This document shows positions 1-5,011 of a stretch of DNA of 5,085 nt, piece after piece. The position numbers were made by a program, and so were the translations under genes. A model generated the notes under the pieces. The model was not told where the DNA came from. It searched no databases and saw only the letters and a program-made list of their open reading frames with translations. Numbering within the stretch: position 1 is the stretch's first letter; the number at the start of each line of letters is the position of its first letter. Source of the stretch: JBHPFQ01 sp042571625 (GTDB taxonomy: Bacteria > Patescibacteriota > Minisyncoccia > Portnoybacterales > UBA2143); NCBI GenBank assembly GCA_042571625.1, contig JBHPFQ010000030.1, forward strand, positions 1 to 5,085. The letters are read 5' to 3'.

Positions 1-55
1 CCTAAAATCTCAGAAATAGCAACTTTATCCATTCTTAAATATTTTTGAAAAACGC
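1..55 (+). repeat. 55-base exact direct repeat, left copy at window edge
   Basis: Bases 1-55 are identical to bases 1131-1185 in the same orientation. Identity stops sharply at base 56 (A here, T at 1186). The copy begins at the first base of the window, so the repeat could extend further left. The original is clearly the copy inside the flippase gene, where it reads as normal flippase protein. See the matching repeat entry and the findings. Confidence 0.97.
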
Positions 56-164
56 AAAACAAAACAATAAACAATCTACTTGACGCTAAATCAATACCCG
101 GCAAAATATTTAAAGCGATTTGTAACGGAAGATAACAAAAGAAAATTAAAAACCATTCATACAT
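1..164 (-). CDS. Partial membrane protein, O-antigen ligase/polymerase-like N-terminus, left end anomalous
   Basis: An open frame starts with ATG at 164, two bases after the flippase stop codon, and runs off the window edge with 54 complete codons. The first ~37 residues (MYEWFLIFFCYLPLQIALN, then ILPGIDLASSRLFIVLFC) form a hydrophobic segment, a short loop with PGIDLAS, and a second hydrophobic segment. This pattern resembles the N-terminus of O-antigen ligase/polymerase (Wzy/WaaL-type) membrane proteins seen in Patescibacteria; that is recalled family knowledge, not a search. Such a protein would join or polymerise lipid-linked sugar repeats after the flippase moves them across the membrane, which fits the neighbour. 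From about residue 37 the protein becomes VFQKYLRMDKVAISEILG, identical to flippase residues 134-151 and in the same frame, because bases 1-55 duplicate bases 1131-1185. That tail is not expected in a ligase, so the natural gene probably ends differently and this end is chimeric or misassembled. Confidence 0.5.
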   Translation of the reverse strand, partial: MYEWFLIFFCYLPLQIALNILPGIDLASSRLFIVLFCVFQKYLRMDKVAISEIL

Positions 165-166
165 AA

Positions 167-1582
167 TCAACTATCTTTTCTAATTAATAATAAAATATCA
201 TTGATTGAAAATCCACCAACTAAATATAAAGCGCTAAAATAAACCAAAATTGACAAACCTACTAAAATAAACATATTATATCCAGAAAAAAAGTAAAGAA
301 AAATAGCCATCACAGAAACAGCTAAAATATTTTTTATTACCGATTTAAAAGAAAAAGATGATTTCAATGTTTTATAAATTACAATCATCATTAAAATGGC
401 AATTATAAATTCTGTTAAAACAGTTGTGGATGCTGCCCCATAATACGAATATCTTGGAATAAAAATAAAATTAGCGATCAAATTAACTATCAATCCAATA
501 AAATAAATATAAGTTAAAGTTTTTTGCTTTTCAAGAGATATAATCGTATTAGAAAAAAGAACTTCTAAGAAAATAATACTAGTAGCAATAATTAGAATAT
601 TTAAAACTCCAGATGAATGAATAAATGATTTTCCTCCAATAAATATAACTATCTTATCAGATAAGAAAAAAGTCCCTACAACAATAGGAATAATAAACAT
701 TAATATAATATCCATTGTTTTTTGACTAATTTGTTTAAATTTTTCCATATCAGAAAAAGCGTATTTAGAAAGTAATGGCATAATTAAACCAACAAGCATA
801 GCTGGGAAAAAAATTAAACTCTCTAATATTTTATAAGCCAAACTGTAAATCCCCACATCAGCAGGCGTTTTCATTAAAGAAAGCATTAATGTATCTAGTT
901 TAAAATATACCATTGTAAAAATAGCAGCCAAGCCAAGTGGTATAGATTTTTTTAATAAATCAAACCAAATTGAAAAATCAAACTGAAAAAATATAGCAAT
1001 ATGCTTTTGAACAAATAGAAAATTAGAAATAAATTGAATAAGTGCGCCAACAGACATCGCCCCAACAATAAATAAAAAACCAAGATTTTTTTGAATAAAA
1101 AATAAAACTAAAGCAAGTTGGATAGATCTTCCTAAAATCTCAGAAATAGCAACTTTATCCATTCTTAAATATTTTTGAAAAACGCTTATTAAAATAGCAT
1201 TGCTTGACAATGCCCAAAATCCAAATGCCCCGATTAAAACTCCTATTTTAATTTCTGTTGAATATGGAAAAAATCTTATTATCAAAGGAGACAACGAAAA
1301 AATAACTAAACCAAAAATAAATCTAATCGTGAAAGCATTATTTGCTATTTTTCTTTCATCGGATCCAGGCCTTGATATATCTCTAATACAAATTGAATAA
1401 AGTCCAAGATCGGATAAAACAACAAAAAAATATAAAAAAGCTAAGATAATAGCATACTCACCAAAACCAGACTGCCCTAAATAACGAGTAATAATACCTA
1501 TTATAATTAAAGAAAGGCCCAGACTTATAATCCTAGCCCCTGTAGATATAATTGCATTAAATGCTATTTTTCGCCCAAGCAT
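167..1582 (-). CDS. Wzx-type polysaccharide flippase (MOP superfamily membrane transporter)
   Basis: This 471-residue protein is hydrophobic almost throughout, with room for about 12-14 membrane helices, the usual size for Wzx/RfbX-like flippases (MATE/MOP superfamily). Family-like features are the N-terminal amphipathic start followed by a long helix and TRYLGQSGFGEYA (32-44), the central GIYSLAYKILE (244-254), and NFIFIPRYSYYGAASTTVLT (371-390), which matches the conserved 'N-x-x-x-I-P-x-Y-G-x-x-G-A-A' pattern. Such proteins flip undecaprenyl-linked oligosaccharides across the cytoplasmic membrane for surface glycan or S-layer glycosylation; the substrate cannot be read from sequence. The ATG at 1582 is two bases after the jag stop, and the TGA stop is two bases before the next start, so co-transcription is likely. 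No Shine-Dalgarno motif is visible. An internal 55-base stretch (residues ~133-151) is duplicated at the window's left edge. It could be another MOP exporter, such as a teichuronic-acid-like one, but the flippase class is secure. Confidence 0.88.
   Translation of the reverse strand: MLGRKIAFNAIISTGARIISLGLSLIIIGIITRYLGQSGFGEYAIILAFLYFFVVLSDLGLYSICIRDISRPGSDERKIANNAFTIRFIFGLVIFSLSPLIIRFFPYSTEIKIGVLIGAFGFWALSSNAILISVFQKYLRMDKVAISEILGRSIQLALVLFFIQKNLGFLFIVGAMSVGALIQFISNFLFVQKHIAIFFQFDFSIWFDLLKKSIPLGLAAIFTMVYFKLDTLMLSLMKTPADVGIYSLAYKILESLIFFPAMLVGLIMPLLSKYAFSDMEKFKQISQKTMDIILMFIIPIVVGTFFLSDKIVIFIGGKSFIHSSGVLNILIIATSIIFLEVLFSNTIISLEKQKTLTYIYFIGLIVNLIANFIFIPRYSYYGAASTTVLTEFIIAILMMIVIYKTLKSSFSFKSVIKNILAVSVMAIFLYFFSGYNMFILVGLSILVYFSALYLVGGFSINDILLLIRKDS
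1131..1185 (+). repeat. 55-base exact direct repeat, copy inside the flippase gene
   Basis: This copy lies inside the flippase coding sequence and encodes residues ~133-151 on the minus strand, a region containing FQKYLRMDKVAISEILG. It matches bases 1-55 exactly. Its flanks on both sides (to the left of 1131 and from 1186) continue the flippase frame without interruption, so this is the native location. The sequence is not low-complexity, and chance identity over 55 bases is not credible. Confidence 0.97.
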
Positions 1583-1584
1583 AA

Positions 1585-2052
1585 TTAAATATCTGGCTTA
1601 ATTTTTACAACCACCCTTCTTTCTGGTTCATTCCCAACGCTTTCAGTATCAATCAATGGATGGTTAGATAGAGCTAAATGAATAATCCTTCTTTCATAAG
1701 CCGGCATCGGCCTTAAAGCTAATGACGATCTTTCCGATAGAACTTGCTTAGCTATATCATCAGCTATTGCATTTAATAAATCAATCCTATGTTTTTTATA
1801 ATTATTAACATCTATAATAAACTTTGCTTGTCCACCAATCTGCTTATTAACTAAAAGCCGAGCTAAATGCTGAAAAGAATCTAAGTTGCTACCGCCTTGG
1901 CCTATTAAATAACCAGAATTTATCTGATCTGTTTGTATATTGACTAGAATACATTCTTCAGACTGTCTGTAGTCAGTTGTTATTTCGCTTTCAAAACCTA
2001 TTATTTTTAATAAATTTTCTACTGATTTTTTTATAATATCTAAATTCTCCAT
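1585..2052 (-). CDS. jag: Jag/KhpB-like RNA-binding protein (KH + R3H)
   Basis: The protein has 155 residues. A KH-like domain includes the nucleic-acid-binding GxxG loop GQGG at 51-54 (within GYLIGQGGSNLDSFQHLARL). It is followed by a C-terminal R3H domain with the R-x3-H signature R121/H125 (YERRIIHLAL) and a typical end (GNEPERRVVVKI). Jag/KhpB binds RNA, pairs with KhpA in Firmicutes and influences cell elongation and envelope synthesis; its gene usually follows yidC, as here. The N-terminal Jag-N domain of the longer Firmicutes proteins is absent. I chose the ATG at 2052, 16 bases after the yidC stop. The frame stays open to a TTG at 2109, but that adds 19 non-conserved residues overlapping yidC. 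No clear Shine-Dalgarno precedes the ATG, so the start is the least certain part. The stop is two bases before the flippase start. Confidence 0.9.
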   Translation of the reverse strand: MENLDIIKKSVENLLKIIGFESEITTDYRQSEECILVNIQTDQINSGYLIGQGGSNLDSFQHLARLLVNKQIGGQAKFIIDVNNYKKHRIDLLNAIADDIAKQVLSERSSLALRPMPAYERRIIHLALSNHPLIDTESVGNEPERRVVVKIKPDI

Positions 2053-2068
2053 ATGTATTATATATAAA

Positions 2069-2791
2069 TTAAATTGTATTCGGAGTAAAGTATTGCTGAA
2101 CAATTCCAAATACTGTAAAAACTATCCAATAAAGAGCTAAAGCAGCCGGGAGCTTCCATGCAATATAAACAGTAATTATCGGCATCATAAATGTCATCTG
2201 ATTCATCATAGATCCCATCATATCCAAACCACCACTTGCCGACTTGTTTTGAGATTGTTTTTTATTAGGCATCATCATTTTTGTTTGAATAAACTGAAAT
2301 CCACCAGCTAATACGGCTAATATTATATTTCCAGCAGAAGATAAATTCACAATACCTAGAAACATGACATTAAGCGTTTGAGGTCTGCTCACAAAATTAT
2401 AAAGGACGCTTAATTGTCCGCCATCCATGCCATGTAAAAATACTTTATATAAAGCAATAATAATAGGAAATTGTATTAAAAGAGGAAGACATCCAGACAT
2501 CGGATTAACTTTATGCTGTTTGTATAAAGCCATTATTTCCTTAACTTGCTCCTCTTTATTATCTTTATATTTTTTTTGCAACTCTTTTATTTTTGGCTGT
2601 ATTTCAGTCATCGCTTTCTGCGATTGAATAGCTTTTTTTGAAAGTGGAGCAAAAATCAACTTTATTAAAACAGTCAAAATAATAATTGCTATTCCTAAAT
2701 CATGCCCAGGAACAACATTGTAAATCAAAATCAACCCATTAAATAATGGGCGGTAAAGAAATGTATTAAAAAACGAAATAAATAAGCTCAT
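2069..2791 (-). CDS. yidC: Membrane protein insertase YidC/Oxa1 family
   Basis: A 240-residue polytopic membrane protein that inserts and folds membrane proteins, alone or with SecYEG. The conserved core is present: an amphipathic N-terminal helix (FFNTFLYRPLFNGLILIYNV, 7-26), TM1 with GIAIIILTVLIKLIFAPLSKK (33-53), the charged cytoplasmic hairpin (about 54-95, EIQPKIKELQKKYKDN, MALYKQHKVNP), the hallmark NPMSGCLPLLIQFPI (96-110), and C-terminal helices including ALALYWIVFTVFGIVQQY (217-234). The large periplasmic domain of Gram-negative YidC is missing, and there is no signal peptide or lipobox, unlike Bacillus SpoIIIJ. The conserved basic residue of the hydrophilic groove (Arg in E. coli and Bacillus) is Lys44. 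A Met-rich, Asn/Gln-rich linker (171-203) precedes the last helices. The start lies three bases after the rnpA stop, with no yidD between. Weak or no Shine-Dalgarno; coupling to rnpA translation is likely. Confidence 0.96.
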   Translation of the reverse strand: MSLFISFFNTFLYRPLFNGLILIYNVVPGHDLGIAIIILTVLIKLIFAPLSKKAIQSQKAMTEIQPKIKELQKKYKDNKEEQVKEIMALYKQHKVNPMSGCLPLLIQFPIIIALYKVFLHGMDGGQLSVLYNFVSRPQTLNVMFLGIVNLSSAGNIILAVLAGGFQFIQTKMMMPNKKQSQNKSASGGLDMMGSMMNQMTFMMPIITVYIAWKLPAALALYWIVFTVFGIVQQYFTPNTI

Positions 2792-2794
2792 AAT

Positions 2795-3139
2795 TTAACT
2801 CAATAATAATCCTGACTTTTTAAATAAATCTAATAAATTTTCTTTGATTTCTGTGTATTTTTTTTCGATAATTTCAGGCCTTACCATAACCACTACATCA
2901 AATCCAAATTTAATTCTTTTTTGAATTATTTGCACTGTATTTTCTAATCTACGCTTTATCCTATTTCTATCAACAGCTTTTTTAGATATTTTCAAGCCAA
3001 CTATAAATCCAAATCTGCTTATTTCTAAATCATTCTTTAATATTTTTAAGCTAATAAATCTTCCTTGATAATATTTACCCTTATCAAAAACTTTTTTAAA
3101 ATCTGTTTTTTTCTTTAATTTATATTTTCTTGGCAACAT
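2795..3139 (-). CDS. rnpA: Ribonuclease P protein component
   Basis: A 114-residue basic protein, the typical RnpA length. It binds the RNase P RNA and helps recognise the 5' leader of precursor tRNAs. It shows the canonical start (LPRKYKLKKKTDFKKVFDKG), the central strand GRFISLKIL (26-34), GFIVGLKISKKAVDRNR (44-60), and the family signature RNRIKRRLE at 58-66, which forms the conserved RNA-binding helix. The C-terminal part ends with VVVMVRP and an amphipathic helix. The ATG at 3139 is eight bases after the rpmH stop; AGGG about seven bases upstream, overlapping the rpmH stop region, may act as a weak Shine-Dalgarno. The rpmH-rnpA pairing is the near-universal arrangement beside bacterial origins. 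The catalytic RNA (rnpB) is not in this window. Confidence 0.97.
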   Translation of the reverse strand: MLPRKYKLKKKTDFKKVFDKGKYYQGRFISLKILKNDLEISRFGFIVGLKISKKAVDRNRIKRRLENTVQIIQKRIKFGFDVVVMVRPEIIEKKYTEIKENLLDLFKKSGLLLS

Positions 3140-3147
3140 AAAAAGCC

Positions 3148-3282
3148 CTAAACGGTTAATTTCTTTCTTCCCTTCCTGCGTCTCTTAGAAAGCACTCTCT
3201 GGCCAAACTTTGTTGACATTCTCTTCAAAAAACCATGGGTTCTTTTTCTTTTTTTCTTCTTTGGATTATATGTAAACGACAT
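3148..3282 (-). CDS. rpmH: 50S ribosomal protein L34
   Basis: I translated this short gene by hand: ATG at 3282-3280, TAG at 3150-3148, 44 residues. It begins MSFTYNPKKKKRKRTHGFLK and continues with RMSTKFGQRVLSKRRRKGRK before ending KLTV. The RTHGF block, the R-x-L-S-x-RRRKGR-x-x-LTV ending and the length are diagnostic of L34, a small, strongly basic protein buried in 23S rRNA of the large ribosomal subunit. It is first in the leftward operon, facing dnaA across the origin region. No Shine-Dalgarno precedes the ATG. A -10-like TATCCT ends six bases upstream of the ATG, so the mRNA may be leaderless (see the promoter entry). Confidence 0.98.
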   Translation of the reverse strand: MSFTYNPKKKKRKRTHGFLKRMSTKFGQRVLSKRRRKGRKKLTV

Positions 3283-3288
3283 GTTATT

Positions 3289-3317
3289 AGGATATCATTT
3301 TGTCTATGTTTAGTCAA
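3289..3317 (-). promoter_or_regulatory. Putative sigma-70 promoter P1 of the rpmH operon
   Basis: On the minus strand, TTGACT (3317-3312) is followed after 17 bases by TATCCT (3294-3289). The expected start of transcription, about seven bases downstream, falls on or next to the rpmH ATG (3282), implying a leaderless transcript. The -35 is strong and the spacing ideal; the -10 matches only four of six consensus positions, and in AT-rich DNA such matches arise by chance. Confidence 0.45.
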
Positions 3318-3378
3318 ACAAAATCAAAAAACTATATAATTTTATTATGTAACTAAATTCTTTTTTTTGAATTAAATT

Positions 3379-3407
3379 TTATTAGGATACCTTGCGTATT
3401 TTGTCAA
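3379..3407 (-). promoter_or_regulatory. Putative upstream promoter P2 of the rpmH operon
   Basis: On the minus strand, a perfect -35 TTGACA (3407-3402) is followed after 17 bases by TAATAA (3384-3379), a weak -10. It would give a ~90-base leader before rpmH. The -35 box is the only perfect TTGACA in this intergenic region on that strand, which is the main support. Confidence 0.4.
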
Positions 3408-3450
3408 TATAAATCCTTGCAAGACAAACAATCATTAAAAAATCAAATAT

Positions 3451-3481
3451 CTATCAACAATTCATCCACAAGTTATCCACA
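3451..3481 (+). promoter_or_regulatory. Cluster of three DnaA boxes phased at 11 bp
   Basis: Three nine-base sites start exactly 11 bases apart: CTATCAACA (3451-3459, two mismatches to TTATNCACA), TCATCCACA (3462-3470, one mismatch) and TTATCCACA (3473-3481, perfect). Same orientation and about one helical turn of spacing suit cooperative DnaA binding on one face of the DNA. The core triplet ATC continues in phase further left at 3442 and 3431. Confidence 0.85.
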
Positions 3482-3504
3482 CGACTTAATATAATTGAGA
3501 AATT

Positions 3505-3533
3505 TTGGGAGTTTTCCACAAATATGCTATACT
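3505..3533 (+). promoter_or_regulatory. dnaA promoter (extended -10), probably leaderless
   Basis: TTGGGA (3505-3510) and TATACT (3528-3533) are separated by exactly 17 bases, with TG one base upstream of the -10 (TGCTATACT), an extended -10 element. The expected transcription start is around 3540, two to four bases before the dnaA ATG at 3543. This leaves no room for a Shine-Dalgarno, and none is present. A DnaA-box-like site lies in the spacer. Confidence 0.7.
3512..3520 (+). promoter_or_regulatory. DnaA box in the dnaA promoter spacer
   Basis: TTTTCCACA differs from TTATCCACA at one position and sits between the -35 and -10 of the dnaA promoter. DnaA bound here would block RNA polymerase, consistent with the known negative autoregulation of dnaA in several bacteria. 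Function is inferred from position. Confidence 0.6.
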
Positions 3534-3542
3534 TAATTTTAT

Positions 3543-4907
3543 ATGGACTTAAATAATCTTTGGCAAAATGTATTAGGAGAAATTGAGTTAACTGTATCTA
3601 AGGCTAATTTTATAACTTGGTTTAAAAATACAAACATTCATTCTAAAAAAGACGGCGTAATTACAATTAGCGCTCCAAATGGATTTACAAAAGAATGGCT
3701 AGAAAATAAATATAAAAAATTTATACTGAAAATATTGAGAGATAATTATCCAGAAGTTAAAGATGTTCAATTTGTAATCGGAGGAATAAAAATAAATCCG
3801 AAACCGCCAATACAACAACCTCCAAAAAAAGAAAAACCTGATTTTTTGGAAGACCAGCTTAATTTTAATGAATTTAATGTAAATAAAGAAACTAATTTAA
3901 ATCCAAAATATACTTTTGATAATTTTATTGTAGGAGGTTTTAATGAACTCGCTCAAGCAGCTGGAAAAGCTATTGTTAAACATTTAGGAACTTTGTATAA
4001 TCCATTATTTCTTTATGGTGGAGTTGGATTAGGTAAGACTCACCTTATGCAAGCTATTGGAAATGAAATAGCAAAAAAATATCCATCAAAAAAAATAAAA
4101 TATTTAAGTTCTGAAAAATATGGCAGTGAATTAGTTAACGCTATTTCTAAAAGAGGAATGGAACCTTTTAAAAAGAAATACAAAGATGTTGATGTGTTGA
4201 TTATTGACGATATACAATTTATTGCTGGAAAGGAAAAAACACAAGAAGAATTTTTTCATACATTTAACGCTTTACACCAATTAAATAAACAAATTATTAT
4301 CAGTTCTGATAGACACCCTAAGTCAATTGCTACACTTGAAGAGCGCTTGCGTTCCAGATTTGAAGGGGGTATGATAGCGGATATTAGTTTTCCGGATATA
4401 GAAACCAGATTAGCAATTATTAAAACTAAAGTAAAAGAGAAAAATTTTGACGTATCAGATGATATTTTAAATTATCTAGCTACACATATACAAAGAAATA
4501 TTAGAGAATTAGAAGGAGCTCTTAATAGGATTATTGCTTATGCGCAATTAAATGAAATAACTCCAACAATAGAAAGAACGTCAAAAATGTTTTCGCAAAT
4601 AGTTTCCAGTCCTAAAAAAATAACAACATTCAAAAAAATAGTAGAATCAGTAGCAGAATTTTATGATATTGACGTTAATGATTTAATTAATAGATCTAGA
4701 AAAAAAGAAATTGTTCACCCAAGACAGATAACAATGTTTTTAGTTAGACAAGAGTTAAATAGATCATATCCTTTTATTGGACAAAAATTAGGAGGAAGAG
4801 ATCATACAACAGTGATGTACGCATGCCAAAAAATAAATAAAGAAGTTCAAATTAACGAATCAATACACAGAGATATTAATTTAATTAAAGAAAGAATATA
4901 TGCATAA
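3543..4907 (+). CDS. dnaA: Chromosomal replication initiator protein DnaA
   Basis: A 454-residue AAA+ ATPase that binds DnaA boxes, melts the origin and loads the replicative helicase. Domain I spans about 1-80 (LWQNVLGEIE, FITWFKNT) and mediates self and partner contacts. Domain II is a short, Pro/Lys-rich linker (about 85-120). Domain III (about 121-345) carries Walker A GGVGLGKTH (159-167, K165/T166), Walker B VLIIDDIQF (218-226), sensor 1 IIISSDRHP (251-259), the box VII arginine-finger region LRSRF (269-273) and sensor 2 NIRELEGALNRI (319-330, R321). Domain IV has the DNA-binding helix-turn-helix with RSRKKEIVHPRQI (384-396) and the signature GGRDHTTVMYACQKI (417-431); R386, D420, H421 and T422 match known base-contacting positions in E. 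coli. After RSRFE, the usual tryptophan (EWG) is glycine (EGG, 274-276). The ATG at 3543 is the only sensible start; the mRNA is probably leaderless. Likely followed by dnaN outside the window. Confidence 0.99.
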   Translation: MDLNNLWQNVLGEIELTVSKANFITWFKNTNIHSKKDGVITISAPNGFTKEWLENKYKKFILKILRDNYPEVKDVQFVIGGIKINPKPPIQQPPKKEKPDFLEDQLNFNEFNVNKETNLNPKYTFDNFIVGGFNELAQAAGKAIVKHLGTLYNPLFLYGGVGLGKTHLMQAIGNEIAKKYPSKKIKYLSSEKYGSELVNAISKRGMEPFKKKYKDVDVLIIDDIQFIAGKEKTQEEFFHTFNALHQLNKQIIISSDRHPKSIATLEERLRSRFEGGMIADISFPDIETRLAIIKTKVKEKNFDVSDDILNYLATHIQRNIRELEGALNRIIAYAQLNEITPTIERTSKMFSQIVSSPKKITTFKKIVESVAEFYDIDVNDLINRSRKKEIVHPRQITMFLVRQELNRSYPFIGQKLGGRDHTTVMYACQKINKEVQINESIHRDINLIKERIYA

Positions 4908-4931
4908 CATGGTAATAAAAAGCTAATGATA

Positions 4932-4940
4932 TGTGGATAA
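4932..4940 (-). promoter_or_regulatory. Perfect DnaA box downstream of dnaA
   Basis: TGTGGATAA is the exact reverse complement of TTATCCACA. It lies 24 bases after the dnaA stop codon and points opposite to the box upstream of dnaA. Confidence 0.85.
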
Positions 4941-4969
4941 TATTATTAAGAAGTTATAAAGTTAAAAAC

Positions 4970-5011
4970 CTATCAAGAAACTGTTAAGAGATTATAAAGA
5001 GATTATCAACA
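4970..5011 (+). repeat. Four degenerate DnaA-box-like repeats phased at 11 bp
   Basis: Nine-base units start exactly 11 bases apart: CTATCAAGA (4970), CTGTTAAGA (4981), TTATAAAGA (4992) and TTATCAACA (5003). The last has a single mismatch to TTATNCACA. The middle contains AGAGATTAT twice (4987-4995 and 4998-5006), again 11 bases apart. The spacing matches the upstream ladder, suggesting a second DnaA assembly surface or an unwinding element. Confidence 0.7.

Larger units (their letters stand above)
3283..3542. other. Divergent rpmH/dnaA intergenic region, likely upstream half of oriC
   Basis: This 260-base non-coding region separates the two divergent operons and is markedly AT-rich, with stretches such as ACTATATAATTTTATTATG (3331-3349) and a run of eight or more Ts around 3361-3368 that could melt easily. 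Its right half holds a ladder of DnaA-box-like sites ending in a perfect TTATCCACA, then the dnaA promoter. Its left half holds the leftward promoters. An origin between rpmH and dnaA is the common bacterial arrangement; actual origin activity is inferred. Confidence 0.75.

Noticed and set aside
167..169. UGA recoding (glycine), as in Gracilibacteria or Absconditabacteria
   Set aside because: The TGA ends the flippase at a normal length, the next ATG follows two bases later, and none of the long genes contains an in-frame TGA; the standard code fits.
1200..1400. 66-codon open frame on the plus strand
   Set aside because: It lies entirely antisense to the flippase gene, has no recognisable domain and no convincing start signal, and is explained by the AT-rich codon pattern of the real gene.
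2053..2109. TTG start giving a 174-residue Jag
   Set aside because: It overlaps yidC by 41 bases and adds a non-Jag-like N-terminus; the ATG at 2052 fits the KH domain start better.
2427..2627. 66-codon open frame on the plus strand
   Set aside because: It is antisense to yidC over the hairpin and TM2 coding region; Cys-rich with no family likeness. A shadow frame.
3335..3340. Perfect TATAAT on the plus strand as a dnaA promoter
   Set aside because: No -35-like hexamer lies 16-18 bases upstream and it is about 200 bases from dnaA; the extended -10 at 3528 is far better. It is more likely part of the AT-rich tract.
3355..3376. AATTC, T-run, GAATT inverted repeat as a terminator
   Set aside because: The arms are only five AT-rich base pairs with the T-run in the loop instead of after the stem, and it sits between divergent genes where no transcript should end.
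4970..5011. CRISPR-like or satellite repeat
   Set aside because: Units are only 11 bases, degenerate, without spacers, and match DnaA-box spacing next to dnaA.
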